NCBI RefSeq assembly: GCF_000067165.1
Contig: NC_010162.1
Coordinates: forward strand, 620,001-684,000
DNA length: 64,000 bases
Direction of reading: 5' to 3'
Source of the DNA: Sorangium cellulosum So ce56
GTDB lineage: Bacteria > Myxococcota_A > Polyangia > Polyangiales > Polyangiaceae
The notes under the pieces are model-generated. The model saw only the letters and a list, made by a program, of their open reading frames with translations, searched no databases and had not been told where the DNA came from. Both the position numbers and the translations under genes were made by a program. Each line of letters starts with the position of its first letter. Position 1 is the stretch's first letter. Shown one piece after another: positions 51,371 to 60,424 of this stretch.

Positions 51371-53428
51371 CTAGGCGGCAGGGCTGTCGTGGCCTCGCAG
51401 CGGCCTCGGCACGCGCGTGAAATACCAGACGTCGAAGAGCACGAAGCCGAGCGCCGCGAGCGCCAATAGCCACGTCCACTCGACGTGGGCGTCCGGCTGT
51501 CCCGCCGCGCTGGAGACGGCGACCTCGCCGCCTCCCTCCGCGAGGAGCGGCCTCGGCGTGAGGTCGCTCTCGGCGACGCTCGTGAGGTTCGCCGGCACGA
51601 CGACGGACCCGGCCTGCGGTCCCTGCCAGGCGAGGCGGTAGAAGCCGGCGCGGGGCGTCTCCGCGATCACCGCGACGCCGGCGCGCTGCGCGACCTCGAG
51701 CCGCTCGCCCGCGGGGCCGATGCCCTGGAGGTCCCGCGCGGTCGCGGGGACGCTCACGCGCAGCGGCTCGCCGGTGCGCGCGGGGCCGGTGATGCCGTGG
51801 GCGCGGTGGGCTCGCGCCTGCTCGAGCAGGTTGCGCACGAAGAGCACGAACGACGCCTTGAGCGGCCAGTCGCTCTCGCCCACGTCGAAGCCGAGCAGCG
51901 TGCCGGTCCGCGAGGCGGTGGAGATGTCCGTCGCGATCGTGCCCTCCTGGGCGCGGATCAGCTCCTGCGTTGCCGCCTCCGGCTCGAGGGCCGAGGCCAC
52001 GCGGAGGTTCACGCCGTCCAGCGTGAGGAAGCGCAGCCGCGGATCCGCCGTGTCCCACGACGTGAGCGTGGGGCGCTCGAGCGTCGGCCCGACGAGCGTG
52101 CCGGCGCAGCGCCCGGGCGGCGGGTTCACGATCAGCAGATCGCCCCCCGGAGGATCGGGCGGGCACGCGCCGTCGATCACCACGAACGTGTCGGGATCGA
52201 GGCCGGGCTTCCCGAGCAGGTCCGCGAGCGCGCCCGAGGTCACCGAGGTCATCGGATCGGACGCGAGCGCCCGCTCGATCCAGACGGAGCCGCCGGAGGG
52301 CTCCCCCGGCTGCGCGCCCTGGGCGTCGCTGCCCTGGCCCTTGCCGGCCGACGCGAGGAACACCGGGAGCTTGTCGCCGGCCGGCACGCGCCCGTAGGCG
52401 ACGTCGTCGAGCGGCATCGCGTCGCGCGGCGAGAGCTCGAAGACGAGCCCCTTGCGGTAGTCGCCGGGCGACGGGCGGAACGTGAGCACGACCGGGAGGC
52501 GCTCGCCCGGCTTGACCAGCACGCGCCGCGAGCCGAGCACGTCCGACGCGTTGTCCTGCCGCATCGTCACGTACACGTCGCGCGGCTGCGCCCCGAAGTT
52601 CGCGACAACGAGGAAGGCCTGCACCTCCTCGCGCTGCTCCGATCGCTCGCCGCCCGCGCCGCTCGCGCCAACCACCGCGCTCCCGGAGCGCACGTCGACG
52701 CGGACGATGGCGGCGTTGTCGACCGCATCGCCCACCGTGATGACCTCCACCGGCAGCGACGCGCCGCGCAGCGAGGCGGGGCGGGCGAGGTTGCCGTCGG
52801 TGATCGCGACGACCCGGCGGGCGCCGCCGAGCTGGCGGAGCCTGTCGATCCCGAGCGCCACCGCGGCCTCGAGGTCGCCCTCGACGTCGCGCGCCGCGAT
52901 GGGGTCGATCGCCGCCTTGAGCCGGACGAGATCGCGATCGAGCGCCGCGACGAGGCGCGCGTCGCGCCCCGCCTCGATGATCAGCGCGTCGCTGCCCGGG
53001 GCGAGGCCGGAGAGGAGGTCCCTGGCGAGCTGCTTCGCGAGCTCGACGCGCGTCGTCGCCTCGCCGGCCGGCCCGCGAGCGGCCGCGGACATCGAGGCGC
53101 TCGTGTCGAGGACGATCGCCACGTGATCGCCGGTGAGCTCGCGCCCGCGCGAGGCGGGGCGGGCGAGGGCGAGGGCGAGGAGGGCGAGCGCGAGCGCCTG
53201 CAGGACGAGCGGCAGCTGGGCGATGAGCTTCCTGAACGGCGCGCGCGCCATGAGATCGCGCTGCGCGGCGGCCCAGAGCCACGTCGAGGGGACGCGCCGG
53301 CGGCTCCGCTTGATCTTGAGGATGTAGAGCAGGACGAGCGGGCCGAGCAGCGCGAGCAGCCACAGGCCGCCGGGCGAGAGCAGCGCGAGCGGGGCGCCCG
53401 CGGAGGCCTGTGCGAGCGGGGCGGCCAC
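51371..53428 (-). CDS. BatA-like VWA membrane protein
   Basis: 685 residues. N-terminal aerotolerance-type double helix: LLSPGGLWLLALLGPLVLLYIL then RVPSTWLWAAAQRDL and LIAQLPLVLQALALALLALALARP. VWA domain with MIDAS VLDTSASMS; then beta-rich extracytoplasmic sequence and a C-terminal helix WTWLLALAALGFVLFDVWYF. The GTG start lies one base after the stop of the DUF58 gene, so the pair is coupled. Related in type to the 1041-residue VWA protein at 43249. No moxR ATPase gene is present here. Confidence 0.9.
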   Translation of the reverse strand: MAAPLAQASAGAPLALLSPGGLWLLALLGPLVLLYILKIKRSRRRVPSTWLWAAAQRDLMARAPFRKLIAQLPLVLQALALALLALALARPASRGRELTGDHVAIVLDTSASMSAAARGPAGEATTRVELAKQLARDLLSGLAPGSDALIIEAGRDARLVAALDRDLVRLKAAIDPIAARDVEGDLEAAVALGIDRLRQLGGARRVVAITDGNLARPASLRGASLPVEVITVGDAVDNAAIVRVDVRSGSAVVGASGAGGERSEQREEVQAFLVVANFGAQPRDVYVTMRQDNASDVLGSRRVLVKPGERLPVVLTFRPSPGDYRKGLVFELSPRDAMPLDDVAYGRVPAGDKLPVFLASAGKGQGSDAQGAQPGEPSGGSVWIERALASDPMTSVTSGALADLLGKPGLDPDTFVVIDGACPPDPPGGDLLIVNPPPGRCAGTLVGPTLERPTLTSWDTADPRLRFLTLDGVNLRVASALEPEAATQELIRAQEGTIATDISTASRTGTLLGFDVGESDWPLKASFVLFVRNLLEQARAHRAHGITGPARTGEPLRVSVPATARDLQGIGPAGERLEVAQRAGVAVIAETPRAGFYRLAWQGPQAGSVVVPANLTSVAESDLTPRPLLAEGGGEVAVSSAAGQPDAHVEWTWLLALAALGFVLFDVWYFTRVPRPLRGHDSPAA

Positions 53429-53429
53429 G

Positions 53430-54317
53430 TCAGTCGACGCTCCTCGAGACGAAGCGGCGGACGGCGCCCTCGAGCGGCTCGTCGCTCCGCGCTCGCACGT
53501 ATGTCGCCCCGTGGCGGCGCGCGAACGCGCGCAGCGCCTCGCACAGGCCGGCGAAGCGGGCCGCGTACGCGGCGAGGGCCGCGGCGTCCAGCGTCACGTC
53601 GACGAGCGCGCCGGTCTCGGCGTCCTCGAGCGTCAGGTCGCCCTCGAAGCTCGGATCGAGCTCGTCGGCGGCGACGACCTGGAGGGCCGCGACGTCGTGG
53701 CCGGACTGCGCCGCGCGCCCGAGCGCGGCGGTGACCGGGCCGGGGTCGAAGAAGTCGGAGACGACGCAGAGGAGGCCTGGCCGCGCGCTCTGCCGCACGA
53801 CGGCGTCGATGGCGCGCGCGAGGTGCGTCCCGCCGGAGGCCCTCACGCCGTCGAGGGCGCGGAGCAGTGCGGCGAGCCCCGCGCGCCCGCGCACCGGCGC
53901 GTGCTCGCGGGCGATGCCGTCGCCCGCCACGAAGAGCTGCGCGCGCTCGGAGCGCGCGAGCGACATGTAGCCGATCGCGGCGGCGAGCCGGCGGGCCGCG
54001 TCGAGCTTCGTCGGCTCCCCGAAGTCGAGGGACGCCGACGCGTCGCACACGATGCGGGCGATGACATCCTCCTCGGCGCGGAACAGCTTGAGCACCGGCT
54101 CCCCGGTGCGGGCGTACGCGGCCCAGTCGATCCGCCGCATGTCGTCGCCGGGCGCGTACGCCCGGTGCTCCTTGAACTCGGCCGAGCCGCCGCGGCGTCG
54201 CGCGAGGTGCTCGCCCGCGCCGCCGGAGCGGGCGCGGATCTCGAGCCGGCGCTGGAGCACCTCGAGCTCGCGGACGAAGCTCGCGCCGAGGAGCGGCGCG
54301 GAGGACGAGGGCAGCAT
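53430..54317 (-). CDS. DUF58-domain protein
   Basis: 295 residues. The family core is HRAYAPGDDMRRIDWAAYARTGEPVLKLFRAEED (51-84), followed by a VWA-like segment VCDASASLDFG. DUF58 proteins form Bat-type modules with MoxR ATPases and BatA-like membrane proteins, thought to act in envelope protein folding or assembly. The BatA-like gene follows; a MoxR gene would be expected upstream but is not found. Confidence 0.93.
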   Translation of the reverse strand: MLPSSSAPLLGASFVRELEVLQRRLEIRARSGGAGEHLARRRGGSAEFKEHRAYAPGDDMRRIDWAAYARTGEPVLKLFRAEEDVIARIVCDASASLDFGEPTKLDAARRLAAAIGYMSLARSERAQLFVAGDGIAREHAPVRGRAGLAALLRALDGVRASGGTHLARAIDAVVRQSARPGLLCVVSDFFDPGPVTAALGRAAQSGHDVAALQVVAADELDPSFEGDLTLEDAETGALVDVTLDAAALAAYAARFAGLCEALRAFARRHGATYVRARSDEPLEGAVRRFVSRSVD

Positions 54318-54648
54318 CGGAGAGCAGTAGACATCGGCGCGGGCGGGGGTGCCAGCGGGGTCGGCGGGGTCGCGGAGGAGCAGCGGCGGCCCGCGCTCGG
54401 CAGCGGAGCCGGCCGCGCCCGGTCCGTGGTCGCCGCGGTCGCTCCGCGGCGTCGAGACAGACCGCCACGGTGGGGCAGAGCACCCCGTTCGCGCTCGCCG
54501 TGGCCGACGGGCCCCCGCCTGCGGGCGCGCCGCTGCTCCGTGGCTCGCTTTATGCGAGCCAGCGCTGTGGTTCAGCTGTCCGTGCGCCGGCTCGGCCGGT
54601 GGAGCCGCCGAGCGCCCCGTACCGATGTGTCACCCGAAAGGAGGCACC
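54318..54648. other. Divergent promoter region
   Basis: 330 bases between divergent DUF58 and dehydrogenase genes. The dehydrogenase has an excellent ribosome binding site (AAAGGAGG) at its end. No promoter or operator is convincing and no gene is supported. Confidence 0.5.
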
Positions 54649-55806
54649 GTGAAGGCCCTGGTTTTCCACAAACCTTCGGACGTCCGCGTCGAGGACGTCC
54701 CGGATCCCCGGATCGAAGAGCCCACCGACGTCATCGTGCGCGTCACCGCGACCGCGATCTGCGGCTCGGATCTGCACATCTACAACGGCTTCTTCCCCCA
54801 GGCGAAGCCCATGGTGCTCGGCCATGAGTTCATGGGCTTCGTCGAGGAGATCGGCCCGCAGGTCACGAAGCTGCGGAAGGGCGACAGGGTCGTCGTCCCG
54901 TTCCCCATCGCGTGCGGGCGTTGCTTCTTCTGTCAGGCGGAGCTCCCCGTGCATTGCGAGAGCTCCAATCCGAAGCACTACGGCCCCGAGGGCGGCACGC
55001 TCGAGGGCAAGGGCGGCGCCCTCTTCGGGTACACGGACATCTACGGCGGGTACAACGGAGGTCAGGCCGAGTACGTGCGCGTCCCTTACGCCGACTTCGG
55101 TCCACGGAGGGTGCCTGAGCGCCTCACCGACGAGCAGGTCCTCTTCGCGACCGACATCCTCCCCACCGGGTGGACGGCGATCGAGTGGGCCGAGCTCAAG
55201 GGTGGAGAGACGGTCGCCGTGTTCGGATGCGGGCCTGTCGGCCTGGCGACCATGAAGTGCGCGTGGCTCCGCGGCGCGGCGCGCGTCATCGGCGTCGATC
55301 GGGAAGAGTACCGCCTGACGACGGCCCGCGAGGTCGCCAAGGCCGAGACCGTCAACGTCGACAAGGTCGACGCCGTCGAGGCGATCCGCGCGATGACGGG
55401 CGGGCGCGGCGCGGACGTGTGCGTCGACGCGGTCGGGATGGAGGCGCACCGCGGCCTCCTCGAGAAGGCCTCCAGCGCCCTTCACGGCCAGGTCGGGACG
55501 ATATCGGCCCTCCGGCTCGCCATGAGCGCCGTGCGCCGGGGCGGGGTCGTGCCGGTCGTTGGGGTCTACGGCGTGCCCTATGACAACTTCCCGCTGGGCC
55601 AGCTCTTCGACAAGGGCCTGAGGCTTCGCGCCGGCCAGGCGCTGGCGCACAACTACGTCGACCGGATCCTCAAGCACATCGAGGACGGCCACCTCCGGGC
55701 GGACGACATCATCACCCACCGCCTGCCGCTCTCGCGCGCCCCGCACGGCTACGAGATCTTCAACAAGAAGCTCGACGACTGCGTCAAGGTCGTCCTCAGG
55801 CCCTGA
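54649..55806 (+). CDS. Zinc-dependent alcohol/formaldehyde dehydrogenase-like enzyme
   Basis: 385 residues from a GTG after AAAGGAGG. Catalytic zinc ligands Cys38 and His59-Glu60 (GHEFMG), structural zinc cysteines Cys89/92/95/103, Rossmann NAD site GCGPVG (193-198). TAICGSDLHIYNG and HNYVDRILKHIEDGHL match the glutathione-independent formaldehyde dehydrogenase-like subgroup. Substrate not determined. An open frame extends upstream but lacks a start with ribosome binding site. Confidence 0.93.
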   Translation: MKALVFHKPSDVRVEDVPDPRIEEPTDVIVRVTATAICGSDLHIYNGFFPQAKPMVLGHEFMGFVEEIGPQVTKLRKGDRVVVPFPIACGRCFFCQAELPVHCESSNPKHYGPEGGTLEGKGGALFGYTDIYGGYNGGQAEYVRVPYADFGPRRVPERLTDEQVLFATDILPTGWTAIEWAELKGGETVAVFGCGPVGLATMKCAWLRGAARVIGVDREEYRLTTAREVAKAETVNVDKVDAVEAIRAMTGGRGADVCVDAVGMEAHRGLLEKASSALHGQVGTISALRLAMSAVRRGGVVPVVGVYGVPYDNFPLGQLFDKGLRLRAGQALAHNYVDRILKHIEDGHLRADDIITHRLPLSRAPHGYEIFNKKLDDCVKVVLRP

Positions 55807-55835
55807 AGCATCCCCTCGAATTTTTCGGGAAATTC

Positions 55836-55898
55836 ACAGGGAGGCGTGGAGGCGTGGAGTAAAATCCCTCCAAACTCCCCGTCTCCCCGCCTCCCTGT
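55836..55898 (+). terminator. Hairpin downstream of the dehydrogenase
   Basis: Stem ACAGGGAGGCG/CGCCTCCCTGT (11 bp) with a 41-base inner loop that itself has GGAGG/CCTCC pairings, flanked by AAATT/AATTT that extend the stem. TTTTC follows the right arm. It probably ends the dehydrogenase transcript; the size also fits a small repeat element. Confidence 0.65.
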
Positions 55899-56153
55899 TC
55901 AAATTTTCTCTACATCCGGCGCTCGGGAGCGGCCACGCGCTCGGGCGCCGCGGGCACGCGGACCCTGGCTGCGCGCCCCTGCCGCCTGACACCGGCGTCA
56001 GGGGGCGCGCGGCCGCGTTGCTTTGTAATTGGTTGAATTGATGTTTGTTTGTTCAAGGTATGGCGCTTGCTTGGGGCCGGACCTCGGCGAGCGCCCCGCT
56101 CGCTGGCTCGGCCACCCGCGATGGCCTCTGATCGCACGGAAGGAGAGCTCCCG
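55899..56153. other. Upstream region of membrane protein gene
   Basis: An AT-rich block at about 56020-56065 (TTGTAATTGG, TTGTTTGTTC) in otherwise GC-rich sequence is the likely promoter of the membrane protein gene that follows. No gene is supported. Confidence 0.45.
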
Positions 56154-56627
56154 ATGGCTCGAGATCTGCGCTCAACTCGAACGCTCCTTCACCCCTTATG
56201 GTTAGGAGCCCTGGCGCTCCTCGTCCTCAACGATCACGCCCTCAAGGGCTCTTATGTGCTCCCTGGGTGGTTGACCGGGAAGCTCAGCGACTTCGCGGGG
56301 CTCCTGGTCGCGCCCGCGGTCCTCGCCTCGCTGCTCCGCGTGACCTCGCGCCGGGGAGTCCTCGGCGCGCACGTCGCCATCGGCGTCGTCTTCTCGGCCA
56401 TCAAGCTCGCTCCGGAGGCCGCCCGCGCGGTCGAGGGGCTCATGGCGCTCACGCCGCTCCCGTGGCGGATCACCGTCGACCCGACGGACCTCATCGCGCT
56501 GCCGGTCCTCCTCGCCTCGTACCGCGTGCTCGGCGAGGCGATGGCGCGGCCGGCGCCCGCGCGCCCGGTCGCCCACCGCCTGGCGCTGATGGCGGGCAGC
56601 CTGGCATGCGTGGCCACGAGCAAGTAG
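56154..56627 (+). CDS. Small membrane protein, ends at an in-frame TAG
   Basis: 157 residues, AAGGAGAG before the ATG. Three or four hydrophobic segments (LWLGALALLVLNDHALKG, LSDFAGLLVAPAVLASLL, LIALPVLLASYRVLG, LMAGSLACVATS). It resembles no family I can name. The frame resumes without any other stop after the TAG and continues into the 56691-57716 reading frame, so the two may be one gene interrupted by a nonsense codon. Confidence 0.7.
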   Translation: MARDLRSTRTLLHPLWLGALALLVLNDHALKGSYVLPGWLTGKLSDFAGLLVAPAVLASLLRVTSRRGVLGAHVAIGVVFSAIKLAPEAARAVEGLMALTPLPWRITVDPTDLIALPVLLASYRVLGEAMARPAPARPVAHRLALMAGSLACVATSK

Positions 56628-56690
56628 CCGACTCCGTGCGGTGAGGCCGAGGGGTGCGCGCCGCCGCAGCCGCAGGAGCTCGCGTCGCTC

Positions 56691-57716
56691 GTGATCGGCA
56701 ACACGACCGGGAGCGAGCTGCTCATCCGCGTGCGGCGCCTCCGGGAGTCGGTGCGGGTCGACTGCGGCGTCGTGCTCGACGACCCGACGAGCGCCCTCTC
56801 GCGCGATCTGTTCGCGAACGCCGAGACCTGGCTCATCGCGCCCGGCCGCGCGCTCCCGCTGGGCAACGCCGGGTGCGACGCTTATCTGATCGACGCCGAC
56901 GGGCTGCCGCTCACGCTCCTCGCGTGGTCCGCGGCGGAATTTCCGGAGCAGCTGCTGGTCACGTCGACGGAGAACCCGCAGCCGGATCGGATGATCGCGC
57001 TGCAGCGCGCCGGGGCCAGGCTCGAGCTCGCCGAGCACCCGGCGGTCTTCCCGGCGCCGCCCCTCGAGACGCCGTCGCCCGTGAGCGCGTGCGGCGCGTA
57101 CGCCGCGGGGAGCGGGCTCGACTGGACCTTGCCCGTCCCCGGGGCAGGGGTCCTCACCGGCGTGACGTCGTCTCCGGACGGCTGTCATGCCCTCACGCTC
57201 GAGCGCGGCGACACCTTCTTCCTCTGCGCTCCTGCCGAGGCGATCCCGTTCAGCGAAGGCGACGTCCTCCGCGTGAGCTCCGTCGCGATCGACGGCGGCA
57301 GGTACCCGGAGCTCCCGCGGGACCAGCTCGCGTTCGCGCGCGGCATCCACGTCGAGAGCGCGACGCACGCCGTGCTCGCGCTGCGAGGCAACGTGCTCGC
57401 CCGCTGGTCGATGGTCGGCCGGCCGCCGGCCGCGGATTTTTCGGCCGATCTCTCGCCGCTCCCGGGCTGCGACGCGTTCCACGACGCGTGCGGAAGCCTC
57501 GTCGCGCCGCTCGAGGCGTCGCTCCTCGGCGAGGGCGTCTCCGGGGTCGTCTCGCTGCGGCCGGGCGAGAGCGCGGAGCTCGCCGAGGGCGCCGGCGCGC
57601 TCTTCCTCGTGCGCGCCGACGACATGCCCGTGCGCGACGCGGAGTGCTTCACCGTTCCCATCGATCAACCCCGCCTGCTCGAGTCGGTCTTGGTCGCCGC
57701 CGCCGCGGCGCCGTAG
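56691..57716 (+). CDS. Hypothetical protein in frame with the upstream membrane protein
   Basis: 341 residues from a GTG, but the ribosome binding site is poor (AGGAG 12 bases away). In-frame sequence between the TAG and this GTG (PTPCGEAEGCAPPQPQELASL) looks like coding sequence. The protein is beta-rich and extracytoplasmic in style with several Cys (SVRVDCGVVLDD, GNAGCDAYLIDADG, SPLPGCDAFHDACG). Without the upstream part it has no signal peptide, which supports the broken-gene view. It stops 11 bases before the VWA lipoprotein. Confidence 0.65.
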   Translation: MIGNTTGSELLIRVRRLRESVRVDCGVVLDDPTSALSRDLFANAETWLIAPGRALPLGNAGCDAYLIDADGLPLTLLAWSAAEFPEQLLVTSTENPQPDRMIALQRAGARLELAEHPAVFPAPPLETPSPVSACGAYAAGSGLDWTLPVPGAGVLTGVTSSPDGCHALTLERGDTFFLCAPAEAIPFSEGDVLRVSSVAIDGGRYPELPRDQLAFARGIHVESATHAVLALRGNVLARWSMVGRPPAADFSADLSPLPGCDAFHDACGSLVAPLEASLLGEGVSGVVSLRPGESAELAEGAGALFLVRADDMPVRDAECFTVPIDQPRLLESVLVAAAAAP

Positions 57717-57727
57717 GAGGTCACGCC

Positions 57728-59293
57728 ATGAAGCTCCGAATCCATGATGTCCTCGCGCTCGGCGCCGCCGCCGCGCTCGGCGCGGCCGGCTGCGCCGATT
57801 CCGGTGACGCGCGGGGCAGCTTCGCCGCACCCGCGGATCCCCCGGGCAGCGTGGGCGTCTCCCAGGGCGGCGCGCAGGACTTCGGCCTGTTCCGGCAGAT
57901 CCTCGAGGACGGCGAGATCCCCGGGCCGGACACGCTCGACGACGTCGGCTTCTTCGCCGAGCACAAGCTCGATTACCCGGCCGCGACGTGCGGCGAGGAC
58001 GTGTGCATGCACGGGCTGCTCGGGATCATGGGCAACATGATCAGCGGCTCGCCCTGCACGCTCATCCAGATCGGGATGAACTCGCCCGTGGACCTCGGCG
58101 CGCTCGAGCGGCCGCCGCTGCACCTCGTCATCGCCGTCGACACGAGCGGCTCGATGGAAGGCGACCCGATCGCCTACGTCAGGGCGGGGCTCGTCGAGAT
58201 GATCGACGCCCTCCAGCCGACCGACCGGATCTCGCTCGTCCGCTACTCGGACGCGGCCGAGGTCGTCCTCGAGCAGGCGGAGGGCTCGGACAGGGAGGCG
58301 CTCACGGAGGCGTTCGAGGGCCTGACCGCGCGGGGGTCGACCAACCTGTACGAGGGGCTCTTCACCGCGTACGCGCTCGCCGAGCAGCACCTCGATCCCG
58401 CCTGGCAGAACCGCGTGATCTTCCTGTCCGACGGCGTGGCCACGGCCGGGCTCACGTCGCCTCAGCGGCTCGTCTCGCTCGCGGCCGGGTACGCGGAGAA
58501 GGGGATCGGCCTCACGGCCATCGGCGTCGGGGCCGAGTTCGACGTCGACGCGATGCGCGGGATCAGCGAGGTCGGCGCGGGCAACTTCTACTTCCTCGAG
58601 GACCCGAAGGCGGTGGAGGAGGTCTTCGCCGAGGAGGTGAAGACGTTCCTCGTGCCGCTGGCGCTCGACGTGGAGCTCGACGTCGCCGTGGGCGACGGTT
58701 ACGTCGTGCGCGGCGCGTACGGCACGAACGGCTGGCAGGGCGGCGAGCGCGGCGGCGCCGTGCACATCCCGAGCCTCTTCCTCGCCGGCAGGACGAGCGC
58801 CGCGGAGCCCGTCGGCTCCGGCCGGCGCGGCGGCGGAGGCGCCATCCTGCTCGAGCTCGTGCCGAAGCCCGACCAGCGAGGCGTCGAGGACCCGCGCGCG
58901 GTGGGCAGCCTCGCGCTGTCGTGGCGGCACCCGCTGACGGGCGAGGCGCACGCGCAGGAGGTCGACATCGAGGCGCCGAGCGCGCCCGACGCGCCGCCAG
59001 AGGCCGGCTATTTCTCCGGCGACACGGTCGAGAAGGGCTTCGTGATGCTGAACCTCTTCGCCGGGTTCAAGCTCGCCGCCCAGCTCGCCGCGGACGCCGA
59101 CCCCCGCACCGCGCGGCGCACGCTCGAGGCGCTGCGGCCGAACGTCGAGGCGTGGCTCGCGGATCATCCGGACCCCGACGTCGAGGACGACCTGCGCTAC
59201 GTCGATCTGTTCATCGAGAACCTCATCGCGGCGGAGGCGAACGTGCAGCCCTACACGCCGGCGGATCCGCCGAACCCCTGGCCCGCCGATTGA
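57728..59293 (+). CDS. VWA-domain lipoprotein
   Basis: 521 residues, AGGAGG seven bases before the ATG and overlapping the previous stop. Lipobox ALGAAGC with Cys22. VWA domain at about 130-300 with a perfect MIDAS DTSGSM (Asp138), FLSDGVAT and ARGSTNLYEGL. A YfbK-like C-terminal domain follows (SLALSWRHPLTGEAHAQEVDIEAP, VEKGFVMLNLFAGFKLAA). Surface- or periplasm-anchored metal-dependent adhesion protein of unknown ligand. Confidence 0.9.
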   Translation: MKLRIHDVLALGAAAALGAAGCADSGDARGSFAAPADPPGSVGVSQGGAQDFGLFRQILEDGEIPGPDTLDDVGFFAEHKLDYPAATCGEDVCMHGLLGIMGNMISGSPCTLIQIGMNSPVDLGALERPPLHLVIAVDTSGSMEGDPIAYVRAGLVEMIDALQPTDRISLVRYSDAAEVVLEQAEGSDREALTEAFEGLTARGSTNLYEGLFTAYALAEQHLDPAWQNRVIFLSDGVATAGLTSPQRLVSLAAGYAEKGIGLTAIGVGAEFDVDAMRGISEVGAGNFYFLEDPKAVEEVFAEEVKTFLVPLALDVELDVAVGDGYVVRGAYGTNGWQGGERGGAVHIPSLFLAGRTSAAEPVGSGRRGGGGAILLELVPKPDQRGVEDPRAVGSLALSWRHPLTGEAHAQEVDIEAPSAPDAPPEAGYFSGDTVEKGFVMLNLFAGFKLAAQLAADADPRTARRTLEALRPNVEAWLADHPDPDVEDDLRYVDLFIENLIAAEANVQPYTPADPPNPWPAD

Positions 59294-59412
59294 GCCCCGC
59301 GCCAGGCCGCCAGCGCGCGCCAGGTGACACCAGCGCGCCGCGCCCGTGACCCCCATTCACGTCGATCCCCCTCAACACGCGTCTCGACGTCTCCATGTCT
59401 CCACATGCGCTC

Positions 59413-59446
59413 CGCGTGCATGCGTGTACGCGTGTACGCGTACACA
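59413..59446. repeat. 34-bp strict alternating pyrimidine-purine tract
   Basis: Every base from 59413 to 59446 alternates pyrimidine/purine, mostly CG and TG/CA steps. It includes the 14-bp palindrome GTGTACGCGTACAC (59432-59445). Such tracts favour Z-DNA or cruciforms. It lies about 110 bases before the Cys-rich surface protein gene. Confidence 0.85.
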
Positions 59447-59556
59447 ACAACGCGTCCCGTGCGCCGCAAACGTGCGCCGCGGCGATGTCGCTTCCTCGCG
59501 GCGAACGCCTTGTGTAGGATCGAATTTTCGCGGCCGTCGAGGAGGAGAGTGCACCT

Positions 59557-60414
59557 ATGCGAAGATCCATGTGGTTCGGCTTGGCGAGCATCACCGTCTG
59601 CCTCACTGCCGCTCTGCCGGCGAGCGCGGGTGTCCCCGAATGCGGCAACATTCGCTTCGAGGGCCTGTCGAACTGCGAAGTGCGCGTCACGGGCGAGTGC
59701 ACCGCGGGCTGCAGCGAGCTCGGGATCTACAAGACCGCATGTGCCACGAAGCTCGTGCCGGTCTGCAAGACGGAGTGCACCCTCTCGGCGGAGGCGACCT
59801 GCACGGACAGCTGCACCGAGCAGTGCTCGGGGGAATGCGACCGCGGCGTCGCGATCACCTGCTCCCACAACTGCTTCGCCGAGTGCACCACCACGCGGGA
59901 CGTCGAGTGCGCCGGCGCCGCCGATGCCGCCCAGTGCGCCGCCACGTGGGACGCGAACTGCGACAGCGAGTGCGACGCCCAGTGCGTGACGGTGGACGGC
60001 GACTGCTACCAGCACTGTATCGAGTGCTGCGGGGGCTCGTGCACGGCCGGCGCGAACATGGACTGCCAGACCACATGTCAGAACGAGGAATTCGAGGACT
60101 GCGAGCACGAGTTCCGCGCGAACTGCGATGCTTCCTGCAGCGGCGACGGCGCGCTCTTCTGCAATGGGAAGTACATCATCTCCGGCTCGCAGATCCCCGC
60201 GTGCGTGAACGCGCTGCTCGCGCAGGGCGTCAGCGTGGAGGTCGAGGCGGAGGTCACCATCGGTCCAGACGGCATCGACGGGAACCTCGCCGCCGGCATG
60301 TGCGCCTTCAGGCCTGCGAGCAAGGCCTCCCTCGCCGCGCCGTTCGCCGCGCTCGCGGCCGTGGCGGGCTGGCTCGCGCGGCGCCGCAAGCGTTCATCCC
60401 ACACGTCGAGCTGA
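59557..60414 (+). CDS. Cys-rich surface protein with C-terminal sorting-like tail
   Basis: 285 residues. Signal peptide ends ALPASA. The mature part has 32 Cys, most in short repeats such as C-x3-C and C-x7-C (KTECTLSAEATCTDSCTEQC, CDSECDAQCVTVDGDC), implying a disulfide-stapled extended fold. A hydrophobic helix plus Arg cluster at the end (AAPFAALAAVAGWLARRRKR) resembles a myxobacterial surface-sorting tail but lacks its Cys motif. The next gene starts 10 bases later. Confidence 0.8.
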   Translation: MRRSMWFGLASITVCLTAALPASAGVPECGNIRFEGLSNCEVRVTGECTAGCSELGIYKTACATKLVPVCKTECTLSAEATCTDSCTEQCSGECDRGVAITCSHNCFAECTTTRDVECAGAADAAQCAATWDANCDSECDAQCVTVDGDCYQHCIECCGGSCTAGANMDCQTTCQNEEFEDCEHEFRANCDASCSGDGALFCNGKYIISGSQIPACVNALLAQGVSVEVEAEVTIGPDGIDGNLAAGMCAFRPASKASLAAPFAALAAVAGWLARRRKRSSHTSS

Positions 60415-60424
60415 TCGACTTCAG

